A stretch of 42,710 nucleotides of DNA. Source: a virus. This document shows, one piece after another, positions 22,227 to 27,965 of this stretch. The stretch spans positions 1 to 42,710 of IMG/VR virus record IMGVR_UViG_3300005294_000005, one strand, 5' to 3'. The notes below the pieces were generated by a model. That model saw only the letters and a list, made by a program, of their open reading frames with translations. It made no database searches and was not told where the DNA came from. Both the position numbers and the translations under genes were made by a program. Each line of letters opens with the position of its first letter. Position 1 is the stretch's first letter.

Positions 22227-22729
22227 CTTCCTGCCTTTTCAGGAAACGGCAGTGGCTTCCGCTTGTAGCGCTGCGGGGTGTAGCCGCGCTCGGTGCATCG
22301 CTTCAAATAGGCGTCGTTAGCGCGCTGGCGTTCGCAGATAACGCAGATACGCTCGCCGGGCCACGGGTAAATGTTCTCTGGCGTCAACGGGTGCCCATTG
22401 AGGCAATGCGTTTGTCTCGCGTGGCGAGCCGGGGCTCCATTGCCACGCAAGGCGTTGACGCGGTTTGTAACGGGCTCCAGATGGTCTGGATTGACGCATG
22501 ACCTGACACGGCACAAGTGATCGAGGGTCAGGCCACCAGGGATTGGCCCACGCAATAGCTCATAGCTCACCCGATGCGCCACGCGGAGCCGCGGGTGTTT
22601 CTTGCGTTCCAAGGCCACTTGGCCATAGCCGCTTGTTTGCACACCCTTGAGCCATAGCCAGCATCCGGTATTTGGCTCAGGTACATACCACTCGCCCATC
22701 TTGTCCAACCACCACTCTCGGGTCATCAT
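22223..22729 (-). CDS. HNH endonuclease (homing-type) with C-terminal zinc motif
   Basis: A 168 aa protein. An N-terminal GYG and GxxxAHRVSYELLRG module, then LDHLCRVRSCVNPDHLEPV (His71, Asn80, His83) forms the HNH_3 active site seen in phage homing nucleases. A C-terminal zinc motif (CLNGHPL, CVICERQ) is common in this family. Start codons occur at 22729 and 22726. Its presence inside a run of overlapping small genes, without a recognisable intron, suggests a free-standing homing or exclusion nuclease. Confidence 0.88.
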   Translation of the reverse strand: MMTREWWLDKMGEWYVPEPNTGCWLWLKGVQTSGYGQVALERKKHPRLRVAHRVSYELLRGPIPGGLTLDHLCRVRSCVNPDHLEPVTNRVNALRGNGAPARHARQTHCLNGHPLTPENIYPWPGERICVICERQRANDAYLKRCTERGYTPQRYKRKPLPFPEKAGR

Positions 22730-22890
22730 TCGTTGGCCTTTTCAGGAAAACTGTACAAGCCCGTGGCCCCTGGAAACTGCTCGGCATACCACTGATCGGT
22801 CCCTGGCACGGCTTGAGACTTGGGCTCGGTGAGGATCTGAGCAGCCAGGAGGAAGGCTGCTCCTAGGAGTAAGTCACGGACTAGTTTCAT
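22726..22890 (-). CDS. Small exported or membrane protein, 54 aa
   Basis: ATG 22890 overlaps the previous stop and its own stop overlaps the HNH start. An N-terminal hydrophobic segment (LVRDLLLGAAFLLAAQIL) follows MK, giving a signal or anchor; the remaining 34 residues are polar. A site GGAGGGCAGGAGAC precedes the start. Confidence 0.55.
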   Translation of the reverse strand: MKLVRDLLLGAAFLLAAQILTEPKSQAVPGTDQWYAEQFPGATGLYSFPEKANE

Positions 22891-23135
22891 GTCTCCTGCC
22901 CTCCAGTAGCGGCACCCCCCTCAAGGGAGAACGGGATATTGCCTTCGTTGTCGGCATCGATGAACGCGGCTTCCCAAGACTTCCCGGCCCCGCATATGCG
23001 GCTAGACGAGACGGCGGGGTTGTAGTAGTAGCCGACGCGGTAGCGTGCGAGCGGGGAGCTTCGCGCTCCAACCCACGCGCGGCCCTTGTGGCCCCAACGC
23101 CGCCGCGCCTCTTTCAGCGCTTCCGCCTTGGTCAT
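22887..23135 (-). CDS. Small hypothetical protein, 82 aa
   Basis: ATG 23135 overlaps the upstream stop. A basic helical start (KAEALKEARRRWG) is followed by a beta-rich region with YRVGYYYNPAVS. It may bind nucleic acid, but no family is recognised. Confidence 0.6.
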   Translation of the reverse strand: MTKAEALKEARRRWGHKGRAWVGARSSPLARYRVGYYYNPAVSSSRICGAGKSWEAAFIDADNEGNIPFSLEGGAATGGQET

Positions 23136-23461
23136 TGGCTCCCTCCAGTAGCGGCACGGATGGCCGCTTCGGCACGGTCGAAGGCGAGCGCGAAGGCTTC
23201 GGCGTCCACGTCCTGGCAGCGCCGGTCGCCATGCTCCACCAAGTCCCGCAGCGCCTCCAGCAAGGCAGGGGCTTGGGCAATCAGGCGGGCGTTGGCTTGT
23301 ACGATCTCATCGGTGCGGCCCACAGCAAGGGAGCGACCTACCACGATAGCGACTGCTTCGCGCGTGGCGCGCACCTGCCTAGCGCCATCGTACGAACCAA
23401 TGGAAGGCTCCTCGGTCCACGGTCCTGGCGTGTGTGCACTCTCTCGGCTCTTGGTAGTCAC
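23132..23461 (-). CDS. Ead/Ea22-like phage protein, 109 aa
   Basis: A GTG start at 23461 behind GGAGGTGAAGTC is preferred and overlaps the upstream stop. It contains ANARLIAQAPALLEALRDLV (residues about 60-79), the pattern found in Ead/Ea22-like early phage proteins. The function of that family is not settled. The flanking regions are helical. Confidence 0.65.
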   Translation of the reverse strand: MTTKSRESAHTPGPWTEEPSIGSYDGARQVRATREAVAIVVGRSLAVGRTDEIVQANARLIAQAPALLEALRDLVEHGDRRCQDVDAEAFALAFDRAEAAIRAATGGSQ

Positions 23462-23619
23462 GACTTCACCTCCGCGTCTGCGGTTCCTTTGCGGCGCTTG
23501 TCGGCGCATTCCTCGCAAATGGGCGCGTATCCAGGCCATTGATACGCAGGTCGCCCGCAATCCACGCACGGCCGCTCGCGCGTCGGGGCTTCGGGCAAGA
23601 TTGGCTCATGGCGTTTCAT
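23458..23619 (-). CDS. Small CxxC zinc-ribbon protein, 53 aa
   Basis: ATG 23619 is preferred over an upstream start because of GGGAGGTCAAACC. CVDC and CEEC (about 18-21 and 35-38) give a classical four-cysteine ribbon. The C-terminus is Lys/Arg-rich. It overlaps both neighbours by 4 bp. Confidence 0.6.
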   Translation of the reverse strand: MKRHEPILPEAPTRERPCVDCGRPAYQWPGYAPICEECADKRRKGTADAEVKS

Positions 23620-23828
23620 GGTTTGACCTCCCATGCCTCGTCGCACGTAACGCAGGCCCACAGATTTTCGGGTGGCGCGCTCCGTCCATCCTCCGAATGC
23701 TTGACTTGGCGCAAGTCACGACGGCAAAGCGGGCACGTCTTGAGCGCAAGCAAGGCGTTGTGGAGCGCGGCCTTATCTATTTCATCGAAGCGGCTATTAT
23801 CGAATCCTAGCGGATTCTTGGTAGTCAT
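23616..23828 (-). CDS. CxxC zinc-ribbon protein, 70 aa
   Basis: ATG 23828 overlaps the preceding stop. A helical front (IDKAALHNALLAL) leads into CPLC and CVTC (about 32-35, 59-62), a split zinc ribbon. Its role is unknown; it sits between two other small proteins of the same type. Confidence 0.6.
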   Translation of the reverse strand: MTTKNPLGFDNSRFDEIDKAALHNALLALKTCPLCRRDLRQVKHSEDGRSAPPENLWACVTCDEAWEVKP

Positions 23829-24034
23829 CGGGTGGCCCCTTCCTGCTTGGCGAAGTGGTCGCGAATGGCTTGGGCGACTTCGTGAGACTCGGCCGGTTCC
23901 CATGCCTTCGGATTGTCCAGGAAGTACTTCACGCGATCGGCCACGGCGAAGGACTCGCGGTCGACGGTGCGCTGGCCGTTGACGTACAGGCTCCAATAAC
24001 CATCCTCGCGGCGAATCTCGGTCTTGAGGCTCAT
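23825..24034 (-). CDS. Small hypothetical protein, 69 aa
   Basis: ATG 24034 lies one base from the upstream stop. Beta-rich N-terminal part (GYWSLYVNGQRTVDR) and a helical C-terminal part (EVAQAIRDHFAKQEG). No family is recognised. Confidence 0.6.
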   Translation of the reverse strand: MSLKTEIRREDGYWSLYVNGQRTVDRESFAVADRVKYFLDNPKAWEPAESHEVAQAIRDHFAKQEGATR

Positions 24035-24196
24035 TTATCGGCCTTCCTTCCGGGCTTCGCAACGCTCGCAAATCAAGCGGCCGTCAGAGTCTTTGCCCAC
24101 GCGCTCATGGAGGCTCATAAACTGGACGTGACATGCGGCGCACGCGCCCATATAGGGCGAGGAACCGCGAATATCTCCCAAGGTTCGCAGGTTCAT
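24035..24196 (-). CDS. CxxC zinc-ribbon protein, 53 aa
   Basis: ATG 24196 starts 3 bp after the upstream stop. Cysteine pairs CAAC and CERC (about 19-22, 44-47) make a zinc ribbon within a protein that also has HVQFMSLHERVG. It is one more small metal-binding protein at the start of the leftward block. Confidence 0.6.
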   Translation of the reverse strand: MNLRTLGDIRGSSPYMGACAACHVQFMSLHERVGKDSDGRLICERCEARKEGR

Positions 24197-24199
24197 GGC

Positions 24200-24505
24200 T
24201 CAGGCTTCCTTCCGGGTAGACTCGACTGGGACATACTTCCGCCCATGCTGCACGGCGAGGATCTTGTCGCGCGTGCCCAAGGTCCAAGGCGACCCCATGC
24301 TCCGAGAGGTTCGCATGAGGATGAAGCATGGCTGCCAGCCAGTGGTCACGCTCACGCGGCCGGTTAGGACCATGCCGCATGTCTCGACCTTGATGCGCTG
24401 GCCAGAGTCGAAAAACCGCGCGAAACGCAAGTCAAGTCCCGACTCCGAGAAGCGCGGGCCATACTCTTTGCGTTTCCGCTCCAAAAGCTCCTGGTAGCGG
24501 CTCAT
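24200..24505 (-). CDS. Hypothetical protein, 101 aa
   Basis: ATG 24505 overlaps the upstream stop. A charged helical N-terminus (RYQELLERKRKEYG) is followed by a beta-rich domain with VTTGWQPCFILM and TLGTRDKIL. Its end (HGRKYVPVESTRK) echoes the end of the neighbour at 24502-24696 (KDGMEFVPVHAQEG), suggesting related small domains. Confidence 0.6.
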   Translation of the reverse strand: MSRYQELLERKRKEYGPRFSESGLDLRFARFFDSGQRIKVETCGMVLTGRVSVTTGWQPCFILMRTSRSMGSPWTLGTRDKILAVQHGRKYVPVESTRKEA

Positions 24506-24696
24506 GACTGCCTGCCTTCCTGAGCATGGACCGGGACAAACTCCATCCCGTCCTTCTGGGCACGGATAGCGTCGAGGGTAGAAAGGGCAAAGCGCTCGCC
24601 CGAGTCGAAGCACATGCGGTAGGGAGCTTCGGGCCAGACTTGAAGCTCGTACGCGTTGCTGGGTTCGATCCATCCCTTTTGCGTGGCTTGGCTCAT
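24502..24696 (-). CDS. Small hypothetical protein, 64 aa
   Basis: ATG 24696 follows GGAGGAACAA. It is the first gene fully downstream of the leftward promoter at 24733-24761. It is Trp/Pro-rich at the N-terminus and has a helix (STLDAIRAQKDG). The C-terminal FVPVHAQ motif resembles that of the neighbour. Confidence 0.6.
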   Translation of the reverse strand: MSQATQKGWIEPSNAYELQVWPEAPYRMCFDSGERFALSTLDAIRAQKDGMEFVPVHAQEGRQS

Positions 24697-24732
24697 TTGT
24701 TCCTCCGGGTTGGTTTCCAGTCCAACACTGAC

Positions 24733-24761
24733 AGTATGAGGCAACAGCCCTACCCTGTCAA
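24733..24761 (-). promoter_or_regulatory. Leftward early promoter, TTGACA-N17-CATACT
   Basis: The -35 TTGACA (24761-24756) is perfect, the spacer is 17 bp, and the -10 is CATACT (24738-24733). A TGACAG (24729-24734) and CTGTCA (24755-24760) inverted pair brackets the two boxes, so an operator may overlap the promoter. The predicted start is near 24726, about 30 bp before the first complete downstream gene. It is likely the main source of the leftward transcript. Confidence 0.65.
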
Positions 24762-24872
24762 GGGGTGTTTGAGAGTCAGTGCTTCAGTCAGGGAAGAGGC
24801 GAAGCAAGCATGGCCGTCGGGCCACTGCACGACTAACCCGTAGCGTCCACAGTCCAGCACTCGTGCATTCAT
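24750..24872 (-). CDS. Small hypothetical protein upstream of the main promoter, 40 aa
   Basis: ATG 24872 sits behind GGAGG with a 6-base spacer. The 40 aa product is compact and plausible (RVLDCGRYGLVVQWPDG). Its 3' end overlaps the promoter at 24733-24761, so it must be expressed from farther upstream. The support is the ribosome site and composition. Confidence 0.5.
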   Translation of the reverse strand: MNARVLDCGRYGLVVQWPDGHACFASSLTEALTLKHPLTG

Positions 24873-25362
24873 CTCAGGCCTCCAAGGTTCGAGTCTGAGC
24901 CTAGGTAAGAGCCAGTCTCATGCCAGACCCCAGGCAAAGACTTACAGCCCCTCCTAGGGGAAACCAAGGGCACTACGCAACGTCTGAGCTTGCACTCCGC
25001 AACGCGCTGCCAGGCGGAGGTGGAGAGGGGCCAGCGATGGATCAAGGCTCTCCTGCCTACGCAACACCTTACGGTTCTAGGCGTTGAGTTAGAGGAGGCC
25101 AGATGCGGTGTAGATGGAAACCGATACAGCAACAGCCTCTCATGTGACCACGCTGTCACGTATGCCAAGGCTAGAGGTTATGTGGTTTATCCAACGCTTG
25201 ACCATGCTTGCAGCCGCACCAGCAGCGGCTAGGGTGGCGTACGCACCCCACCACGAAAGCGGGGGTTGCGACAGACCCAAACGCGCTCTATGCCAGATTT
25301 TTGGGAGTAAAACGGCGTACCAGTTATTGAATCTGGCACGTCAATCTGGCATACTGGCACGT
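24873..25362. other. Divergent non-coding control region, about 490 bp
   Basis: No convincing gene lies between the leftward gene start at 24872 and the rightward start at 25363. It holds a short frame with a good ribosome site (AGGAGG at 25093-25098, ATG 25103, 14 codons), a GTGAC/GTCAC palindrome (25143-25158), a 6 bp hairpin AGCCGC/GCGGCT (25212-25230), a DnaA-box-like TTATCCAAC (25187-25195), and the repeat cluster and promoter at its right end. It is a candidate control region or origin. Confidence 0.5.
25327..25355 (+). promoter_or_regulatory. Rightward promoter in repeats, TTGAAT-N17-CATACT
   Basis: The -35 TTGAAT (25327-25332) and -10 CATACT (25350-25355) have a 17 bp spacer and the same -10 as the leftward promoter. 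Predicted +1 falls at the ATG at 25363, so the message may be leaderless. Repeats cover the promoter, as if a repressor or activator binds across it. Confidence 0.5.
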
Positions 25363-25380
25363 ATGGCACGTACCAGATTG
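25330..25380. repeat. Dense short-repeat cluster over promoter and start
   Basis: AATCTGGCA occurs at 25330 and 25343; TGGCACGT occurs at 25334, 25355 and 25364. CCAGATTG at 25373 and TGCCAGATT at 25291 are inverted copies. The TGGCA cores are spaced 13, 8 and 9 bp. Such a compact array fits an operator for a multimeric regulator or an origin iteron set. Confidence 0.6.
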
Positions 25381-25767
25381 AGTATCTGCGACAAGCCGGG
25401 GTGTACGGGGTCGAGCACGTGCAAGGAGTGCCGGGCGATATACCGGCGGATGAAGCGGGCGGGCGCGCAGGGCGTAGACCGGTCTCCAAAACCAGTCGCG
25501 GGAGGTTCGAGTCCTCCGCCCGCCGCCATTCAGGCTGATCCCGAGCCGTTGCCGACACCGCCGCCTGTGGCTAAAACAGCGAGGGAGATCATGGGAGCGA
25601 TAAAACCGAGGAGTGGGGACCCGATCGGGGACTGGAACCGTCTCCAACCTTCCCTAGAGGGGGTGTGCTGTGCGGCGCAGGTGCATGGGGTGCAGTGCGG
25701 GAAGCAGGCGGTGTGGTGGGACGGGCCGTTGGCGCACTGTGAGGAACACAGGTTGGGTGCGTCGTGA
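25363..25767 (+). CDS. Small Cys-rich protein containing a tRNA-like insert, 134 aa
   Basis: The start is uncertain: ATG 25363 has no ribosome site but matches a leaderless promoter; ATG 25591 (Met77) has GGGAG just upstream; and the frame is open back to 25114. The N-terminal part has C residues in CDKPGC and CKEC (about 9-23). The C-terminal part has CCAAQ, QCGKQ and HCEEH. The stretch that overlaps the tRNA-like gene is Pro/Gly/Ser-rich. The next GTG overlaps its stop. Confidence 0.5.
   Translation: MARTRLSICDKPGCTGSSTCKECRAIYRRMKRAGAQGVDRSPKPVAGGSSPPPAAIQADPEPLPTPPPVAKTAREIMGAIKPRSGDPIGDWNRLQPSLEGVCCAAQVHGVQCGKQAVWWDGPLAHCEEHRLGAS
25458..25528 (+). tRNA. tRNA-Trp(CCA)-like gene with a reduced D arm
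   Basis: A perfect 7 bp acceptor stem (25458-25464 with 25518-25524), a discriminator G and encoded CCA (25526-25528) are present. The T arm is perfect, with GGAGG/CCTCC and loop TTCGAGT (25501-25517). The anticodon arm has 4 of 5 pairs and loop CTCCAAA, with anticodon CCA (25486-25488). Only 14 bases separate acceptor and anticodon arm, so the D arm is at most a 4 bp stem with a 3-base loop. It lies wholly within an open reading frame. A functional tRNA, an attachment-site relic or a decoy are all possible. Confidence 0.6.
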
Positions 25768-26114
25768 CTGACTCCCTGAGAGAGCCTCTTAAGGAGGAAA
25801 TCGCTAGGCGCTTGGCCTTTTTCACGGTGCAGCGCTGGCAGGACGAGCGTGCGGAACGGCTCACCTCCAGCGGGGAAGTCACCGAGGAGCAAGCCCGGCG
25901 CACCGAGCCCTACTACGACATGGACAAGGTGGCACGTCAGATGTCGCGGATGGCGTTGGAAGTCCTGCGGCTTATCCGCTGGGCGGAGTGCGCGCACTGC
26001 TCGCCGGACGGTGGGCCGCCGCCTTACCTAGTTGACAGTCTCCCGCCGCCCGAGTGGGAGCCGCCAAAGTACGAGACCTACTCGATGACGACTGGGGAGA
26101 CGACCCATGAATGA
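25764..26114 (+). CDS. Hypothetical protein, 116 aa
   Basis: The GTG at 25764 overlaps the previous stop (GTGA). A helical N-terminus (LREPLKEEIARRLAFF) and a second helix (ARQMSRMALEVLRLI) lead to a C-x2-C pair (CAHC) and a Pro-rich end. A similar order of an RRL helix and a WA helix occurs in the next protein, so the two may be distant duplicates. Confidence 0.6.
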   Translation: MTDSLREPLKEEIARRLAFFTVQRWQDERAERLTSSGEVTEEQARRTEPYYDMDKVARQMSRMALEVLRLIRWAECAHCSPDGGPPPYLVDSLPPPEWEPPKYETYSMTTGETTHE

Positions 26115-26505
26115 GCCGGGCGAGGCGGTGGACCGAGCTAGTAAGCCGCGTCACGAGGCGACCGCGAAAGCGGAGCGAGTGCAAGGCTCGCCGCTCGGCT
26201 CTGACCTGAGAGAGCAGGTAGCGAGGAGGCTGCGAGCGGCGTTTACCAGCACTCCGCCTGGGCCGGACGCGGATGGAGAGCCTACCTCTTGGGGCGAGAT
26301 GGTGCCAGGGGATGAGTGCTTCGAGCGGAACTTGCTCATGTCCGACGAGGTGATCCGGTGCATGGAGTGGGCGCGGCGCTGCGTCTCGACCTCGGGGCCG
26401 ATGACTGAAGAACGCGAGGACCAGCCGGGATGGGTGAAAATCCTCAAGCCCCATGAAATCCACCTAGGGGACCTCACCCTCCCTCCAGAGGACTGGAAGC
26501 CGTGA
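26107..26505 (+). CDS. Hypothetical protein, 132 aa
   Basis: The ATG at 26107 overlaps the previous gene by 8 bp. LREQVARRLRAAF and CMEWARRC resemble LREPLKEEIARRL and LIRWAECAHC of the preceding protein. The C-terminus has a proline-rich tail (LGDLTLPPEDW). No family is recognised. Confidence 0.6.
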   Translation: MNEPGEAVDRASKPRHEATAKAERVQGSPLGSDLREQVARRLRAAFTSTPPGPDADGEPTSWGEMVPGDECFERNLLMSDEVIRCMEWARRCVSTSGPMTEEREDQPGWVKILKPHEIHLGDLTLPPEDWKP

Positions 26506-26741
26506 GTGACACCTACGATCCGGCGACGGGGGTGGAGGAGGACGACTTCAACGCCCAGCGCATCCGGCCCTCAGCCAAGGTGCCGCCGTTCCACATCGGC
26601 CAGAGCTACGACGAGTGGAAGGCCGTCCCCCAGGAGTGCGCCAAGTGCGGTGGGCTGACCTTCCACCTCGGCCGGGGGGACTACTACACCGCCGTGCGCT
26701 GCACCGAGTGCGGACTAGAGCACTGCGTCCACAGCGGGTAG
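26502..26741 (+). CDS. C-terminal zinc-ribbon protein, 79 aa
   Basis: The GTG at 26502 overlaps the previous stop. The acidic N-terminus is followed by a zinc ribbon near the C-terminus (CAKCGG and CTECG, about 46-70). It is the last gene of the short rightward block and overlaps the end of a convergent leftward gene by 27 bp. Confidence 0.6.
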   Translation: MSDTYDPATGVEEDDFNAQRIRPSAKVPPFHIGQSYDEWKAVPQECAKCGGLTFHLGRGDYYTAVRCTECGLEHCVHSG

Positions 26742-26888
26742 CTCTTTCCCCCTAGAAGCCCTCTGGAAGGCCAGTGCAGCCCGCAACAGCGGTGTGTAGC
26801 GGTCTGTACCGTCCCAGGCCATAACCTCGGCTAGGAGGGACTGGAGGGCCTTTTGACGCTCGTCAACCCCATCCTGAAAACTTAACAT
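26715..26888 (-). CDS. Small helical protein, 57 aa
   Basis: ATG 26888 to TAG 26715. The product (helical; SFQDGVDERQKALQSLL then AEVMAWDGTD) is well composed and has no low-complexity bias. The ribosome site is weak (AAGG, 8 bases away). It ends inside the 3' end of the convergent gene at 26502-26741. It is the last gene of the leftward island. Confidence 0.5.
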   Translation of the reverse strand: MLSFQDGVDERQKALQSLLAEVMAWDGTDRYTPLLRAALAFQRASRGKELPAVDAVL

Positions 26889-26948
26889 CTGGGGGCCTTG
26901 ACAGTTTTGGGGGTGCGGAAACAGGTTGTGGGCAGAAGTGAAAGCAGG

Positions 26949-26996
26949 AGCTAAAGACTAGAGTCAAAAGCTAAAACCTAGGACTCTCCTAGGAGA
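26949..26996. repeat. Tandem imperfect repeat followed by a CCTAGG palindrome
   Basis: Two copies of an AGCTAAA...CTAG...CTC element (26949-26965 and 26969-26986) are followed by the 12 bp palindrome TCTCCTAGGAGA (26985-26996). They sit in the 136 bp gap between two leftward genes. This layout suggests an operator. The palindrome lies where a transcript from the TATAAT box at 27000-27005 would start. Confidence 0.55.
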
Positions 26997-26999
26997 AAG

Positions 27000-27005
27000 A
27001 TTATA
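27000..27005 (-). promoter_or_regulatory. Isolated leftward -10 box TATAAT
   Basis: A perfect TATAAT in the leftward sense occurs in the AT-rich end of the gap, but the base sequence 17 bp upstream (GTAGAA) is a poor -35. It might need an activator. The repeats at 26949-26996 lie just downstream. Confidence 0.3.
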
Positions 27006-27024
27006 TTCTAAGCCTTTACTGCTT

Positions 27025-27240
27025 CTACTGCACGAGTGGGGCCAGCGTGAACTTGCCGCGTGAGAGTTCCACCAGGACGTAGCGGTCCCCCGACTTCAGC
27101 GCCTCGGGCTTGAAGCTCCCGTCCTCCTCGTACCACTCCTTGGGTAGCCGCACGATCACCCGACTCTCCTCCTCGGCTAGCTCGTCGCCGAAGCCCCCGG
27201 ACCCAAAGACGCTGACTTGGTAGGCCCTGTCAGTCACCAT
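27025..27240 (-). CDS. Small hypothetical protein, 71 aa
   Basis: ATG 27240 overlaps the end of the upstream gene (ATGGTGA). Beta-rich with a VSVFGSGGFGDEL turn and an RVIVRLPKEWYEEDG segment that reads like a small beta-barrel or swapped-hairpin (AbrB-like) DNA-binding domain. The identification is tentative. Confidence 0.55.
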   Translation of the reverse strand: MVTDRAYQVSVFGSGGFGDELAEEESRVIVRLPKEWYEEDGSFKPEALKSGDRYVLVELSRGKFTLAPLVQ

Positions 27241-27440
27241 GTTTCCCTCGATGAGAGATTTTCGATTTCCACCTCGGTGGGGATTTCGGGTAGCCCGTCA
27301 GCCCACCCGACGTTCGTCGTCTGCGAGTACTTCGACCTGTACCTGGCTAACCAGTTCCCTACCTGCCTTGGAGTTGCGCCGTCGAGGACGCGGTTCAGCA
27401 ACCACGTCCGGAACCTCGCGTATCGGTTCGGCTCGCTCAT
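27234..27440 (-). CDS. Small basic protein, 68 aa, overlapping the next frame
   Basis: ATG 27440 with a GGGAG site 4 bases upstream. A helical, Arg-rich front (RYARFRTWLLNRVLDG) and an acidic C-terminus. It overlaps the gene at 27298-27498 in another frame by 143 bp, so one of the two could be non-coding. Its codon third positions look better in the shared part. Confidence 0.5.
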   Translation of the reverse strand: MSEPNRYARFRTWLLNRVLDGATPRQVGNWLARYRSKYSQTTNVGWADGLPEIPTEVEIENLSSRETW

Positions 27441-27498
27441 AGGGCTCCCAGCCGTGAAGTTCGAGTAGGACTAGCTCGTCCGGATTCAGGACTGCCAC
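27298..27498 (-). CDS. Small acidic/Arg protein, 66 aa, in overlap
   Basis: The GTG at 27498 or the CTG at 27489, which overlaps the upstream TGA, could start it. The acidic, leucine-rich front (LNPDELVLLELHGWEPYE) gives way to an Arg-rich middle and an acidic end. Much of the gene lies over the start of the gene at 27234-27440. It may be real but the overlap makes it uncertain. Confidence 0.4.
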   Translation of the reverse strand: MAVLNPDELVLLELHGWEPYERAEPIREVPDVVAEPRPRRRNSKAGRELVSQVQVEVLADDERRVG

Positions 27499-27725
27499 CG
27501 ATACTTCGCGGCGGAACAGACCACTGAGGCGACTAACGGCGCGGGCGAGGGTTGCAACGAGGCCGTCTGCGCCCTCACCCCCTCTTTTCGACACCCCGAA
27601 CACTCGAACGCCTCCCGTAACGACGACTTGTAAGCCCACTTACCCTTCAACAGCGTGGCCCAGCAAAACTCACACCTTTCCGACTTGTCAAGTCCACGGA
27701 CGAGGTACCAGTACTCTTCAGGCAT
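27486..27725 (-). CDS. CxxC zinc protein, 79 aa
   Basis: ATG 27725 with GGAG upstream is the likely start. The front (YWYLVRGLDKSERCEFCWATLL) and CSGCR supply four zinc ligands (CEFC, CSGC). The C-terminus is Ser/Ala-rich. It is the first gene of the leftward island. Confidence 0.55.
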   Translation of the reverse strand: MPEEYWYLVRGLDKSERCEFCWATLLKGKWAYKSSLREAFECSGCRKEGVRAQTASLQPSPAPLVASVVCSAAKYRWQS

Positions 27726-27879
27726 GCGTGTCTCCAGGGGTTGGAGGCATGGAAAGAGGTTGGTGGGGCCGCCCAGACAGGCCGTTAGTCCAAGCGTTAC
27801 TCGGTGCAAGACGAGCCCCCACCAAGTCTCAGTCTGTGCCCGCGCACCCCAACCCGGCAAGACAAGCCTCTAAGACTTC

Positions 27880-27899
27880 CCCCTAGAAGAGACTAGGGG
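27880..27899. promoter_or_regulatory. Palindrome CCCCTAG-N6-CTAGGGG before the late promoter
   Basis: A perfect 7 bp inverted repeat with a 6-base spacer ends exactly at the -35 of the rightward promoter. It could be an operator site, or a hairpin in a transcript coming from the left. A related CCCCT...AGGGG sequence lies at 24949-24960. Confidence 0.5.
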
Positions 27900-27929
27900 T
27901 TGACTGACTTCCGCACCGCGTCATAGACT
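27900..27929 (+). promoter_or_regulatory. Rightward late-block promoter, TTGACT-N18-TAGACT
   Basis: The -35 TTGACT (27900-27905) and -10 TAGACT (27924-27929) are separated by 18 bp. This is the only good match in the gap ahead of the terminase and structural genes. Transcription would start near 27936 and pass a hairpin before the first gene. The -10 is the same as at 16365-16370. Confidence 0.5.
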
Positions 27930-27965
27930 GACGTCAGCACAGGGACGAGCGATGCGCGTAAAAAA

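Noticed and set aside
24881-24909. GGTTCGAGTC motif resembling a tRNA T arm
   Set aside because: The flanking bases do not form a T stem or acceptor stem, and no anticodon arm lies upstream. It is a chance match.
25114-25362. Upstream extension of the gene at 25363
   Set aside because: The frame is open, but it would cover the hairpins, the repeat array and the promoter, and the product has no coherent domain. It is kept only as an alternative start.
25458-25528. Integration attachment site (attP) at the tRNA-like sequence
   Set aside because: No integrase or excisionase is recognisable anywhere in the complete genome, so an active attachment site is not supported.
26898-26926. Rightward promoter starting at TTGACA (26898)
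   Set aside because: There is no acceptable -10 at 16-18 bp and no rightward gene downstream.
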